From Saccharopolyspora erythraea NRRL 2338 (GTDB taxonomy: Bacteria > Actinomycetota > Actinomycetes > Mycobacteriales > Pseudonocardiaceae): a DNA stretch of 64,000 nt. Position 1 is the first letter of the stretch. Each line of letters opens with the position of its first letter. The notes beneath the pieces are model-generated. The model saw nothing but the letters and a program-made list of their open reading frames with translations, ran no database searches and was not told where the DNA came from. The translations under genes were made by a program, and so were the position numbers. Below are positions 9,837 to 18,678 of the stretch, piece by piece. Location: the NCBI RefSeq assembly GCF_000062885.1, contig NC_009142.1:6003584-6067583 (forward strand), in the 5' to 3' direction.

Positions 9837-11387
9837 ATGAGCGCGCCCACCGGCGACGCCGAACTGAACGAGTTCGGCTACACCAACAAACTGAAAAGAT
9901 CGCTCGGCGGTTTCCACACCTTCGCCGCCGGGGTCAGCTACATCTCGGTGCTCACCGGCACCTTCCAACTGTCCTACTTCGGGTTGTCATCCGGCGGTCC
10001 CGCCTACTGGTGGTCATGGCCGTTGGTGTTCCTCGGGCAGTTGATGGTGGCGTTGAGCTTCGCCGAGCTGGCATCGCACTACCCGATCGCCGGATCGGTG
10101 TACAACTGGTCGAAGAAGCTGGGTGGCCAGCACGTCGGCTGGCTGGCGGGCTGGATGATGCTGCTGGCCTCGATCGTCTCGATCGCGGCCACCGCGCTGG
10201 CCTACCAGCACACCCTCCCCCAGATCTGGGGCGCCTTCCAGTTCATCGGTGACGGCACCGGCACCAGCGAGGCCTCCAACGGCGTCGTGCTGGCGACCGC
10301 GCTGATCGTGTTCACCACGCTGGTCAACGCCTTCGGCGTCAAGCTGATGGCCCGCATCAACAGCGCGGGCGTGTTCATCGAACTGGTCGCGGCGGTGCTG
10401 CTGATCCTGTTCCTGGCCGTGGCCGCGACCCGCGGTCCCGAGGTCGTCATGGAGACGCAGAACACCGGGTCTGCCTACTCCAGCGGCTACCTCGGCGCGT
10501 TCCTGGTCGCCGCGATCGCCTCGTCGTACGTGATGTACGGCTTCGACACCGCCTCCTCGCTGGGCGAGGAGTCCATCGACCCGCGCCGCAACGCGCCCCG
10601 GGCGATCCTGCGCTCGCTGGTCGCCTCGTTCGTGCTCGGCGGCCTGATCATCCTGCTGGCGCTCATGGCCGCCAGGGACCTCAACGCGCCCGAGCTGACC
10701 TCCGACGGCCTGCAGTTCGTGCTCACCGACGCCCTGGGACCGATGGTCGGCCGGATGTTCCTGCTGGTGGTGTTCATCGCGATCACCGTGTGCGTGCTGG
10801 CCGTGCACACCGCCGCGATCCGCATCGCCTTCGCCATGGCCCGCGACAACGCGCTGCCCGGCGGCTCCAAGCTCGCCAGGGTCAGCCCGCGGTTCCAGAC
10901 CCCGGTGACGCCCGCGATCATCATCGGTGTCATCGCGGTGGTGCTGCTGGTGGTCAACATCGGCCAGCCGCAGATCTTCTCGGCGGTCACCAGCCTGGCG
11001 ATCATCCTGATCTACATCTCCTACCTGATGGTCACCATCCCGATGCTGGTCGCGCGGTTGCGCGGCAAGTGGTCGTCGGCCAAGCAGGAGGGCCGGTTCT
11101 GCCTGGGCAAGTTCGGTCTGCCGGTCAACGTCCTGGCGGTCCTGTGGGGCCTGGGCATGACGATCAACCTGGCCTGGCCGCGCCAGGAGGTCTACAACGC
11201 CGAGCCGCCGTTCCACTGGTACCTGCAGTGGAGCTCGGTCCTGTTCGTCGGGATCGCCGCGGGCGGCGGGTTCCTCTACTACTGGTTCGTCCAGCGCCAC
11301 CGCATCGGTGTCCTGGCCGAGCATGCCGCCGCTCCCGCGTCCGAGCCCCCGGAGACCACCGCCGATCCCAAGCCGGCGATTTCCTGA
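9837..11387 (+). CDS. APC-superfamily permease (choline/amine uptake inferred)
   Basis: This 516-residue polytopic transporter has about twelve membrane helices and belongs to the amino acid-polyamine-organocation superfamily. The first helix region, LGGFHTFAAGVSYISVLTG, and the later GFDTASSLGEESIDPRRNAPRAI motif are typical of this group. Its location between betaine aldehyde dehydrogenase and choline oxidase suggests uptake of choline or a related quaternary amine. That is inferred, because bacterial choline carriers are usually BCCT or ABC systems. The ATG has AAAGGAG upstream. The gene ends 22 bp before the choline oxidase start. Confidence 0.85.
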   Translation: MSAPTGDAELNEFGYTNKLKRSLGGFHTFAAGVSYISVLTGTFQLSYFGLSSGGPAYWWSWPLVFLGQLMVALSFAELASHYPIAGSVYNWSKKLGGQHVGWLAGWMMLLASIVSIAATALAYQHTLPQIWGAFQFIGDGTGTSEASNGVVLATALIVFTTLVNAFGVKLMARINSAGVFIELVAAVLLILFLAVAATRGPEVVMETQNTGSAYSSGYLGAFLVAAIASSYVMYGFDTASSLGEESIDPRRNAPRAILRSLVASFVLGGLIILLALMAARDLNAPELTSDGLQFVLTDALGPMVGRMFLLVVFIAITVCVLAVHTAAIRIAFAMARDNALPGGSKLARVSPRFQTPVTPAIIIGVIAVVLLVVNIGQPQIFSAVTSLAIILIYISYLMVTIPMLVARLRGKWSSAKQEGRFCLGKFGLPVNVLAVLWGLGMTINLAWPRQEVYNAEPPFHWYLQWSSVLFVGIAAGGGFLYYWFVQRHRIGVLAEHAAAPASEPPETTADPKPAIS

Positions 11388-11409
11388 GCAGAGAACGGAG
11401 ATCACGAAG

Positions 11410-12972
11410 ATGACCGAACAGTTCGACGATGTCTTCGACTACGTCGTGGTCGGCGGTGGCAGCGCCGGCGCCGCGGTCGCGGCGCGGCTGTCGGAGGACC
11501 CCGACGTCACCGTGTGCCTGCTCGAGGCCGGCCCGTCCGACGTCGGCGACAAGGCCATCCTGGAGCTCAACCGCTGGATGGGTCTGCTGGAGTCCGGCTA
11601 CGACTGGGACTACCTGATCGAGCCGCAGGAAAAGGGCAACTCCTTCATGCGCCACGCCCGCGCCCGGGTGCTCGGCGGCTGTTCCTCGCACAACTCCTGC
11701 ATCGCGTTCTGGGCGCCCGCCGAGGACCTCGACGAGTGGGAGTCGATGGGTGCCACCGGCTGGGGCGCCAAGGACATCTTCCCGCTCTACAAGCGGCTGG
11801 AGACCAACGACGGCCCCGGTGACCACCACGGCCGCAGCGGCCCGGTGACCCTGCGCAGCGTCCCGCCGAAGGACCCGTCGGGCGTGGCCCTGCTCCAGGC
11901 TTGCGAGCAGGCCGGCATCCCGATCACCGAGTTCAACTCGGGCAAGACCGTCACCCACGGCGCGAACTGGTTCCAGATCAACGCCCGCGAGGACGGCACC
12001 CGTTCCTCGTCGTCGGTGTCCTACCTGCACCCGATCATGGGCAAGCGGCAGAACCTGGAGGTCCGCACCGACGCCCGCGCCAAGAAGGTCAGCTTCGACG
12101 GCAAGCGCGCGACCGGCGTGGAGGTCCTGGCCCCCGACCTGATCCACACCCGCAGGATCGGGGCCCGCCGCGAGGTGGTGCTGTCCACCGGCGCCATCGA
12201 CACCCCGAAGCTGCTGATGCTCTCGGGCATCGGCCCGGCCGAGCACCTGCGCGAGTTCGGCGTGGAGGTCCTGGTCGACTCCCCCGGCGTCGGCTCGAAC
12301 CTGCAGGACCACCCCGAGGGCGTCATCGGCTGGGACGCCAAGCAGCCGATGGTCTCCGACTCCACGCAGTGGTGGGAGATCGGCATCTTCACCACCACCG
12401 AGCCCGGCCTGGACCGGCCGGACCTGATGTTCCACTACGGCTCGGTGCCCTTCGACATGCACACCGCGCGGCAGGGCTACCCGACCACCGAGAACGGCTT
12501 CTGCCTGACCCCGAACGTCACCCGCAGCCGCTCGATCGGCACGGTGCGCCTGCGGTCCCGGGACTACCGGGACAAGCCCGCGGTCGACCCGCGCTACTTC
12601 ACCGACGAGCACGACATGCGGGTGATGACCGAGGGCATCAAGCTCGCCCGCAGGATCGTGTCCCAGGACGCGATGCGCGAGTGGGCGGGCGCCGAGCTGC
12701 ACCCGGGACCGGACGTGGTCACCGACGACGAGATCGCCGACTACATCCGCAAGACCCACAACACCGTCTACCACCCTGCCGCGTCGGTGCCGATGGGCGC
12801 CGACGACGACCCGAACGCCCCGCTGGACGCGCGGCTGCGGGTCAAGGGCGTGCAGGGCCTGCGCGTGGCCGACGCCTCGGCGATGCCGTTCCTGGTGGCG
12901 GTCAACCCCAACATCACCACCATGGCGATCGGTGAGAAGTGCTCCGACATGCTCAAGGAGGACAACGCCTGA
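11410..12972 (+). CDS. codA: Choline oxidase (GMC flavoprotein)
   Basis: This 520-residue GMC oxidoreductase oxidises choline, through betaine aldehyde, to glycine betaine using FAD and oxygen. The FAD fold begins YVVVGGGSAGAAVAARL. Compared from memory with Arthrobacter globiformis choline oxidase, the key residues align at consistent offsets: His94 (covalent FAD histidine, in GGCSSHNSC), Ser96, Glu303 (HPEG, trimethylammonium contact), His342, Val453, His455 (VYHP) and Asn499 (VNPN). This argues for an oxidase rather than a BetA dehydrogenase. It is the last gene of the operon, followed by two strong hairpins. Confidence 0.88.
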   Translation: MTEQFDDVFDYVVVGGGSAGAAVAARLSEDPDVTVCLLEAGPSDVGDKAILELNRWMGLLESGYDWDYLIEPQEKGNSFMRHARARVLGGCSSHNSCIAFWAPAEDLDEWESMGATGWGAKDIFPLYKRLETNDGPGDHHGRSGPVTLRSVPPKDPSGVALLQACEQAGIPITEFNSGKTVTHGANWFQINAREDGTRSSSSVSYLHPIMGKRQNLEVRTDARAKKVSFDGKRATGVEVLAPDLIHTRRIGARREVVLSTGAIDTPKLLMLSGIGPAEHLREFGVEVLVDSPGVGSNLQDHPEGVIGWDAKQPMVSDSTQWWEIGIFTTTEPGLDRPDLMFHYGSVPFDMHTARQGYPTTENGFCLTPNVTRSRSIGTVRLRSRDYRDKPAVDPRYFTDEHDMRVMTEGIKLARRIVSQDAMREWAGAELHPGPDVVTDDEIADYIRKTHNTVYHPAASVPMGADDDPNAPLDARLRVKGVQGLRVADASAMPFLVAVNPNITTMAIGEKCSDMLKEDNA

Positions 12973-12985
12973 CCTTTCGCCCGTT

Positions 12986-13026
12986 CGCGCGGGCCCTCCG
13001 GTCCCCCGTCCCGGAGGGCCCGCGCG
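12986..13026. terminator. Strong hairpin after choline oxidase
   Basis: A perfect 16-bp stem pairs 12986-13001 with 13011-13026 around a 9-nt loop, starting 13 bp after the codA stop. No T-run follows. Confidence 0.75.
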
Positions 13027-13036
13027 AGCACTGACC

Positions 13037-13076
13037 GGCGCTGCGGCGCGGGATTTCCCCGCGCCGCAGCGCCTTT
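13037..13076. terminator. Second strong hairpin between convergent genes
   Basis: A perfect 16-bp stem (13037-13052 with 13058-13073) and a 5-nt loop are followed by TTT on the plus strand. Together with the preceding hairpin it insulates the choline operon from the convergent phosphoesterase gene. Confidence 0.8.
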
Positions 13077-13116
13077 CAGTCCGATGTGGACAACTTCGGT
13101 CTCCGCTCCCGGTCAG

Positions 13117-13626
13117 TCAGCTCGCCTTCCGCCGCGGGAGGCGGTGCAGCTCCACCGCACCGAGCCGTCCGTCGACAACCTCCGCCGTCATGTAGGTGCA
13201 GTGCGGCTGGCGTCGGCGGTCGGTGGGCGAGCCCGGGTTGAGCAGCCGGAGACCGCCCGGCGTGACGCTGTCCCACGGGATGTGGCTGTGTCCGAAGACC
13301 AGCACGTCGGTCTCCGGGAACCACCGGTCGCACCGCGCTTCCCGGCCCTCGGCCGCGCCGGTCTCGTGGATCATCGCGAAGCGGACCCCGCCCAGCTCGA
13401 CCCGCGCGACCTCGGGCAGCCGGGCACGCAGCTCCGGACCGTCGTTGTTGCCGAACACCCCGACCAGCCGGGCGCTGCGCGCCTCCAGCTCCTCCAGCGA
13501 AGCCAGGTCGACCCAGTCACCGGCGTGGAAGACGACGTCCGCCGCGGCCACCGCGTCCCAGACCTCGTCCGGCAGCGCCTTGGCCCGCTTCGGCAGGTGC
13601 GTGTCCGCGATCAGCAGCAACCGCAT
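13117..13626 (-). CDS. YfcE/MJ0936-type metallophosphoesterase
   Basis: This 169-residue protein is a small calcineurin-like phosphoesterase that should bind two metal ions and hydrolyse phosphodiesters or phosphomonoesters. The ordered metal-binding motifs are DTH at residues 7-9, GDW, GNNDG, then H in MIHETG and GHSH near residues 113-116. The substrate is unknown for this subgroup. The ATG at 13626 gives an immediate MRLLLIADTHLP start, as in family members. It is transcribed alone, converging on the choline operon. Confidence 0.85.
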   Translation of the reverse strand: MRLLLIADTHLPKRAKALPDEVWDAVAAADVVFHAGDWVDLASLEELEARSARLVGVFGNNDGPELRARLPEVARVELGGVRFAMIHETGAAEGREARCDRWFPETDVLVFGHSHIPWDSVTPGGLRLLNPGSPTDRRRQPHCTYMTAEVVDGRLGAVELHRLPRRKAS

Positions 13627-13732
13627 GGCACCAGTCTCGCCGACAGGAGCCCGGTCCACCAACCGCGTGGAAGCCCATGGGGCGCAGCCGGCGCGGCAAT
13701 CCGATGTGGACACGGGAGGATCGTCGAGCACA

Positions 13733-13773
13733 CCGGCGCCCGTCCGGTTCGGAAAGATCCGGACGGGCGCCGG
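13733..13773. terminator. 15-bp hairpin downstream of the secreted-protein gene
   Basis: 13733-13747 and 13759-13773 form a perfect 15-bp stem with an 11-nt loop. On the minus strand it lies 82 bp beyond the stop of the gene at 13855-14496 and before the phosphoesterase gene, as expected of a terminator. Confidence 0.65.
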
Positions 13774-13854
13774 GTGGTTGCGCGTCCCCGGTGCCGTTCC
13801 ACGGCGCCGGCCAGGCGGAACCGGCGTCCGCGGAGTGCGGCCTCGCGGAACGGA

Positions 13855-14496
13855 CTACCCGATGGTGGTCGTGGTGAGCACCGGGTTCGGGTTCGGGAAG
13901 CAGCGCGACGGCACCTGCTGGTCACCGATGATCGAGCCGACGACCGCGGTGAAGGTCAGGCCCGGGTCGTCGTGGCTGGTGCCGTGCAGCTTGGTCTCGA
14001 TCGTCCCGGACTGCCCCGCGGTCAGGTGCGCGGTGACCGTGGGCAGCTCGAACTGCTGGCCGCCGCCGATCGGGCCGTCGAGGTGCAGGACGGCGACGTT
14101 GCCGTCGAGGGTGATCGTCGGCGGGTTCGGCCCGAGGTTCGAGCCGCCCGCGAGGTCGGCGGAGACGAAGGTCGAGTTCGCCGGGATCGGGATCTTCAGG
14201 TCCAGCCCCTCGACGCGCTTGACGGTGTATCCGTTGACCTCACCGGGGATGGTGTTCACCGCCGGGTCGATCACGACGTCCAGCGCCGCGCCGGGAGCGA
14301 CCGTCGCGGGTGCGGTCACGTCGGTGGTCTGGGAGAGGGTGAACAGCTGCTCACCCACGGGGGAGTCTCCGGAGCAGTCGAAGTTGACGTCGAACGACGC
14401 CGCGGCGGCCTGGGGAGTGAACGCCAGGGCCGCGACGGCGGCCACGGCGGTCGCGACGAAGGTGCGTCTGCCACTTGGACGATGAGCGGACTTCAT
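13855..14496 (-). CDS. Secreted protein of unknown function
   Basis: This 213-residue protein has a signal peptide: basic MKSAHRPSGRRT, a hydrophobic AVAAVAALAF core, and a cleavage site near AAAASFDV. The mature part is beta-rich, with a FDCSGDSPVGEQLF start and a cysteine near the C terminus (SRCFPNPNP) that could pair with the N-terminal cysteine. I do not recognise a catalytic motif. Its composition resembles small exported actinobacterial beta-sandwich proteins. The ATG at 14496 has GAGGTGAGG upstream, so an in-frame GTG at 14505 is less likely. It has its own sigma-70-like promoter. Confidence 0.7.
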   Translation of the reverse strand: MKSAHRPSGRRTFVATAVAAVAALAFTPQAAAASFDVNFDCSGDSPVGEQLFTLSQTTDVTAPATVAPGAALDVVIDPAVNTIPGEVNGYTVKRVEGLDLKIPIPANSTFVSADLAGGSNLGPNPPTITLDGNVAVLHLDGPIGGGQQFELPTVTAHLTAGQSGTIETKLHGTSHDDPGLTFTAVVGSIIGDQQVPSRCFPNPNPVLTTTTIG

Positions 14497-14553
14497 TGGC
14501 CTCACCTCGGAAAACAGTCGGGGGATGGGCGAAGGGCCGCGCGGCGCTGGAGA

Positions 14554-14582
14554 TATTTACTGACGAGTAGGGACGGCGTCAA
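14554..14582 (-). promoter_or_regulatory. Vegetative-type promoter for the secreted protein
   Basis: On the minus strand, TTGACG (14582-14577) and TAAATA (14559-14554) are separated by exactly 17 bp, close to the housekeeping sigma consensus. The start codon lies about 50 nt downstream. The rest of the interval to 14877 holds no recognisable gene. Confidence 0.7.
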
Positions 14583-14877
14583 CGAAGTGCGGGTTCGCGG
14601 AATTGCCAGGTTTTTCCCGGTTGCACCGACCGTGATCCGCCACGCCGGGGTCAACCGCCGGCAGCGGGGCGATGTTCGCCAATGCCGAGATTCCGGCAAC
14701 ACCCGTTCGCCGCAACGGCTCGGCTCTCGGTGACCGGCAGCGGCCGAACGAGTGCTTCTGCCCTGCCACTCTGCTGCCACCCGTCCGCACCCGGGAGCGT
14801 TCGACGCACCTTTCCCGCGGTGAGAACTTCGTCGAATGTTGCGCGCCGGCGCGACTTCGGCGGATCCGTGCCCGCGT

Positions 14878-15771
14878 TCAGCCCAGGCTGTGGCCCGCGC
14901 GCCGCTCGACGATCCGGACGGCGGCGCTGTGGTCGAGGTCGCCGCCGCCGGACTCGACGAGCTCCTCCATCGCCCTGGCCGCCGCCTCGAAGACCTGGTT
15001 GTCCACCACGCCTTCGGTGAGTTCGCGGATGATGCCGATGTCCTTGAGCTGCGTCCTGGCGGCCGCGCCGAGCGTGAAGTCCCGGCGCAGCATGCGGTCG
15101 CCGTGCAGCTCCAGGATGCGGCTGGCGGCGTAGCCACCGAGCAGCGCCTCGCGCACCGCGGCCGGGTCGGCGCCCAGCGCGGACGCGGTGACCAGCGCCT
15201 CGGCGACGACCGCGATGCCCGCCGTGACGACGAGCTGGTTGCACGCCTTGGCGATCTGGCCCGCACCGGGGCCTCCGCACACCACGACCCGGCCGGCGAA
15301 CGCTCGGATCACCTCGTCGGCCGCGGCGACGTCGGCCTCGGTGCCGCCGACCATGACCGACAGCGAACCCGCCCGCGCGGCGGTCGGGCCGCCGGAGACC
15401 GGGGCGTCGACGACGGCGCAGCCGCGCGCGTGCAGGTCGTCGGCCAGCGACCGCGCGTCCGCGGGCGCGCACGTGCTGGTGTCGACCACCACGAACTCCC
15501 CGCCGTCGGCGAGCAGGCCGTCGACCACCGCGGCGCGCACCTGCGGTCCCGACGGCAGCGACACGACCACCACCGGCTTCGGGCTCGCCGCGCGCAACCG
15601 CCCGGCGAGCGCGCGCACGTCGTCGACGACCCGGACGCCCTCCCGCGCGGCCGCTTCCCGGGTGCCCTGGCTGCGCGAGGTGGCCACCACGTCCAGTCCC
15701 GCCTCGGCCAGTCGCAGCGCGAGGTTCGCGCCCATCGGTCCCAGCCCGATCACACCCACCGGCGTGCTCAT
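14878..15771 (-). CDS. 3-hydroxyisobutyrate dehydrogenase-family oxidoreductase
   Basis: This 297-residue NAD(P)-dependent beta-hydroxyacid dehydrogenase has the N-terminal dinucleotide motif VIGLGPMGANLA at residues 7-18. It also has the substrate-binding DAPVSGGPTAARAGSL segment at 122-137 and the catalytic lysine Lys175 in GQIAKACNQ. The C-terminal helical domain, LKDIGIIRELTEG, is intact. Family substrates include 3-hydroxyisobutyrate, tartronate semialdehyde and imines; context does not decide. The ATG at 15771 has GAGGA upstream. It is divergent from the LLM oxidoreductase gene, with about 70 bp between starts. Confidence 0.87.
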   Translation of the reverse strand: MSTPVGVIGLGPMGANLALRLAEAGLDVVATSRSQGTREAAAREGVRVVDDVRALAGRLRAASPKPVVVVSLPSGPQVRAAVVDGLLADGGEFVVVDTSTCAPADARSLADDLHARGCAVVDAPVSGGPTAARAGSLSVMVGGTEADVAAADEVIRAFAGRVVVCGGPGAGQIAKACNQLVVTAGIAVVAEALVTASALGADPAAVREALLGGYAASRILELHGDRMLRRDFTLGAAARTQLKDIGIIRELTEGVVDNQVFEAAARAMEELVESGGGDLDHSAAVRIVERRAGHSLG

Positions 15772-15843
15772 GGTGTCCTCCTCGCATCGGCGTCCGGCCC
15801 GCGCTGTTGCCGGTGGTCCATCCTGCACGGCAGCATGGCGGCC

Positions 15844-16740
15844 ATGCGCCTCGGCCTGGCACTGCCGCAGTTCGGCCCCTTCGCCGACCCGTCCGCCGTC
15901 GCGAGCGTCGCGGCCGAGGCCGAGTCGATGGGCTTCGACTCCCTCTGGGCTGCCGAGCGGGTGCACGCCCCGCTGGAGCCGATGGATCCGTACCCGGGCG
16001 GCAACGGGACGTTCCCGGAGCTGTTCCGGGCCGGGCTGGACCCGCTGCTCACCCTCACCGTCGCCGCCACGGCCACCAGCCGCGTCCGGCTCGGCACCAG
16101 CACGCTCAACGCTCCGCTGCACTCCCCGATCCACCTCGCGCGCGCCCTCGCCGGGATCGACCGGCTCAGCGGTGGCCGGCTGGTCGCCGGGTTCGGGCTG
16201 AGCTGGTCGCGCGACGAGTACCTGGCCGTCTCGGTGCCGTGGGAGCAGCGCGGGGCGCGCCTGGACGAGACGATCGACGTGCTCGAAGCCCTGTGGTCGC
16301 CCGATCCGGTCGAGCACCGCGGCCGGTTCTGGACGATCAGCCGCGGCACCTTCGGACCGAAGCCGGTGCAGGACCGCCTGCCGATCTACCTCGGCGGCGC
16401 CTCGCCCGCCGCGCTGCGCCGCGCCGGCCGCCGTGCCGACGGCTGGCTCGGCCTGCCGCTGCCGCCGGAGGCGTTGCAGCAGGTGCTCGCGGCGCTGCGC
16501 GGTCACGCGCGGAAGGCGGGCCGGGAGCCGGTGCGCACCGCGCTGCGGATCAACCCGCAGCTCCAGGACGGCCCCTCGGGCGATCCGGCGACCTCCACGG
16601 TGGAGGACGTCTGCCGGTATCTGCGGCAGGTCGCCGAGCTCGGGGTCGAGGAGGCGTTCGTCGACCTCCAGGGCAGCGCCCGTTCGGCCGAGGAGCTGCT
16701 CGATCTCGCGGGCCGGTTCCGCAGGACCTTCGCTTCCTGA
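15844..16740 (+). CDS. LLM-class (luciferase-like) flavin-dependent oxidoreductase
   Basis: This 298-residue protein is a luciferase-like monooxygenase or F420-dependent reductase with a TIM-barrel fold. The sequence MRLGLALPQFGPFADP, the SRVRLGTSTLNAPLHSPIHL strand-helix and GGRLVAGFGLSWSRDEY are characteristic. A later TFGPKPVQDRLPIYLGGAS stretch contributes to the cofactor site. Many actinobacterial members use F420, but this cannot be proven here. An in-frame ATG at 15835 is also possible; 15844 was chosen because it gives the standard MRLGLALP start. A dispersed repeat copy follows the stop codon. Confidence 0.85.
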   Translation: MRLGLALPQFGPFADPSAVASVAAEAESMGFDSLWAAERVHAPLEPMDPYPGGNGTFPELFRAGLDPLLTLTVAATATSRVRLGTSTLNAPLHSPIHLARALAGIDRLSGGRLVAGFGLSWSRDEYLAVSVPWEQRGARLDETIDVLEALWSPDPVEHRGRFWTISRGTFGPKPVQDRLPIYLGGASPAALRRAGRRADGWLGLPLPPEALQQVLAALRGHARKAGREPVRTALRINPQLQDGPSGDPATSTVEDVCRYLRQVAELGVEEAFVDLQGSARSAEELLDLAGRFRRTFAS

Positions 16741-16784
16741 GCACGACCTACCCGCCGCAGGCGTCGACATCGCGGTCGCCGAGC

Positions 16785-16836
16785 CTGTCCTTGAGCTTTT
16801 CAGCGGCGCAGCCGCTCGGTCCACGCCACCCGCACC
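16785..16836 (+). repeat. Dispersed repeat, left-half copy
   Basis: This segment begins CTGTC and contains AGCGGCGCAGCCGCTCGG, then CCACGCC. Related copies are at 34179-34220 and in the left part of 63302-63418. AGCGGC and GCCGCT form a small hairpin. It lies 45 bp after a gene end. Confidence 0.5.
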
Positions 16837-16966
16837 GCCACGCGAGACAGGCACCCGGGAGCCGACGCCCGCAGCCGCACGCGTCATCGTTCTGGCCACG
16901 GCCGCCCGCATCGCCGCACGTCGCACCGTGTGCGCCACCTTGCGCCCTTCGAGGGCTAGCGCACAT

Positions 16967-16985
16967 ACCGTCTAGTCGGTACGGT
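16967..16985 (+). promoter_or_regulatory. TetR-type operator overlapping a leaderless promoter
   Basis: ACCGTCTAGTCGGT at 16967-16980 is a one-mismatch version of the palindrome found before the qor and acyl-CoA ligase genes. Its last base begins a -10-like TACGGT (16980-16985), which ends seven bases before the ATG at 16993. A bound repressor would block transcription of the seven-gene acyl-CoA operon. Confidence 0.65.
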
Positions 16986-16992
16986 CCTGAGC

Positions 16993-17658
16993 ATGGGCTC
17001 GAACGACATTCGTGCGGTGATCTTCGACTACGGCGGGGTCCTCACCACCCCCGGCCGGGCCGCGATCGCCGCGTGGACCAGGGCGGAGCGGATCCGGCCT
17101 GAGACCTACTCCGCGGCGCTGAAGGAATGGCTGTCGCGCAGCGCCCCGCCCGGCACTCCGATCCACCGCCTGGAGACCGGGGAGATCGACGCCGAGGAGT
17201 TCAACCGGATCCTGGCCGCGCGGCTGCGCACCGAGGACGACCTGCCGGTGTCGCCCGACGGCCTGCTCAGCCGCCTGTTCGGGCACATGCGCCACGACGA
17301 CGCCATGCTCGGGCTCGTGCGCGAGCTCCGCGACCGCGGCGTGCGCACCGCGCTGCTGTCCAACAGCTGGGGCAACGACTACCCGTGGGAGCTGCTCGAC
17401 GAGCTCTTCGAGGTCAGCGTCATCTCCGGCCGGACCGGGCTGCGCAAGCCGCAGCCGGAGATCTACCGGCTGGCCCTCGACCGGCTCGGCATCAGCCCCC
17501 GGATGGCGGTCTTCGTCGACGACGGCCCGCCGAACGTCGACGCCGCGTCCGAGCTGGGCATGCACACCGTGCTGCACGTCGACGCCGAACGCACCCGGGG
17601 CGAGCTGACCGAGCTCCTGCCCGCACTCCAGCCCGACCACGCCCAGGAGAGCAGATGA
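16993..17658 (+). CDS. HAD-superfamily hydrolase
   Basis: This 221-residue protein is a haloacid dehalogenase-like phosphatase of subfamily IA. The nucleophile Asp12 lies in IFDYGGVL, with the usual second Asp replaced by Gly, as in many sEH/YihX-like members. Motif II is LLSNSW, the lysine is in LRKPQPEIY and the acidic motif is VFVDDGPPN. It is the first gene of the acyl-CoA operon and overlaps the next gene by 4 bp (ATGA). In eukaryotic ACAD10 a HAD domain is fused to a kinase-like and an acyl-CoA dehydrogenase domain, so this gene order mirrors that architecture. Confidence 0.88.
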   Translation: MGSNDIRAVIFDYGGVLTTPGRAAIAAWTRAERIRPETYSAALKEWLSRSAPPGTPIHRLETGEIDAEEFNRILAARLRTEDDLPVSPDGLLSRLFGHMRHDDAMLGLVRELRDRGVRTALLSNSWGNDYPWELLDELFEVSVISGRTGLRKPQPEIYRLALDRLGISPRMAVFVDDGPPNVDAASELGMHTVLHVDAERTRGELTELLPALQPDHAQESR

Positions 17659-18677
17659 ACGAGCTGCCCGGACTCGACCTCGACGCGCTGCGCGAGCACC
17701 TCGACGCGCACCTGCCGGGGCTGGCGCGGGGCCCGCTGAGCGCCGAGATCGTCCAAGGCGGACGGTCGAACCTGACCTACCTCGTCACCGACGGAACCGA
17801 CCGGTGGGTGGTCCGCAGGCCGCCGCTGGGCCACGTGCTGGCCACCGCGCACGACATGGGCCGGGAGCACCGGGTGATGAGCGCGCTGGCCGGTACCGGC
17901 GTCCCGGTGCCCGAGACCCTGCTGCTGTGCCAGGACGACGACGTCATCGGCGCGCCGTTCTACGTCATGCGCTACGTCCCGGGCACCGTCTACCGCAAGC
18001 CGGAGCTGACCCAGCGGCTCAGCGTCCCCGAGCGCAGGGACCTGTCGATGCGGCTGGTGGACGTGCTCGCCGACCTGCACTCGATCGACCCGGCCTCGGT
18101 CGGCCTCGGCGACTTCGGCCGCCCGGAAGGCTTCCTGGAGCGGCAGGTGCGGCGCTGGAGCAAGCAGCTCGCCGCCTCGCACAGCCGCGACATCGAGGGC
18201 ATCGAGGAGCTGCGCGACCGGCTGGCCGCGAGCGTGCCGGACACCGCGCGCGCCGCGATCGTGCACGGCGACTACCGGCTGGACAACGTCATCGTCGGCG
18301 ACGACCTGCGGATCTCCGCGGTGCTGGACTGGGAGATGGCCACCCTCGGCGACCCGTTCACCGACCTGGGCCTGCTCGCGGTGTACTGGGAGGGCTTCCG
18401 CGGGATCCCCGAGAACCCGATCGCCAAGGGCGTCGGCCCCGAGTACGACTTCCCCACCGCGCGCGAGCTGCTCGACCGCTACGCCGAGCGAAGCGGCGCC
18501 GATCTGTCCGAACTGGACTGGTACGCGGGGTTCGGCTACTTCAAGATCGCCGTGATCCTGGAAGGCATCCACTACCGCTACACCCGCAAGCAGACCGTCG
18601 GCGAGGGCTTCGACCACGTCGGCGGGCTCGTCGCACCACTCGTCGCCCAGGGCCTGGCCGCCCTCAAGGAGGTATGA
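17655..18677 (+). CDS. Aminoglycoside phosphotransferase-like kinase (ACAD10/11-associated type)
   Basis: This 340-residue protein has the APH/choline kinase fold. The catalytic loop HGDYRLDN at residues 204-211 and the metal motif [11 protein letters not shown] at 224-234 are intact, and the N-lobe ([19 protein letters not shown]) is typical. Homologous domains precede acyl-CoA dehydrogenase domains in ACAD10 and ACAD11, where phosphorylation of 4-hydroxyacyl-CoAs initiates their degradation. A similar role with the next gene is inferred. It overlaps the HAD gene by 4 bp and ends one base before the acyl-CoA dehydrogenase start. Confidence 0.88.
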   Translation: MNELPGLDLDALREHLDAHLPGLARGPLSAEIVQGGRSNLTYLVTDGTDRWVVRRPPLGHVLATAHDMGREHRVMSALAGTGVPVPETLLLCQDDDVIGAPFYVMRYVPGTVYRKPELTQRLSVPERRDLSMRLVDVLADLHSIDPASVGLGDFGRPEGFLERQVRRWSKQLAASHSRDIEGIEELRDRLAASVPDTARAAIVHGDYRLDNVIVGDDLRISAVLDWEMATLGDPFTDLGLLAVYWEGFRGIPENPIAKGVGPEYDFPTARELLDRYAERSGADLSELDWYAGFGYFKIAVILEGIHYRYTRKQTVGEGFDHVGGLVAPLVAQGLAALKEV

Positions 18678-18678
18678 C

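Noticed and set aside
11410-12972. Assignment as choline dehydrogenase BetA
   Set aside because: The active-site residues and the GGCSSHNSC covalent-FAD segment match choline oxidase better.
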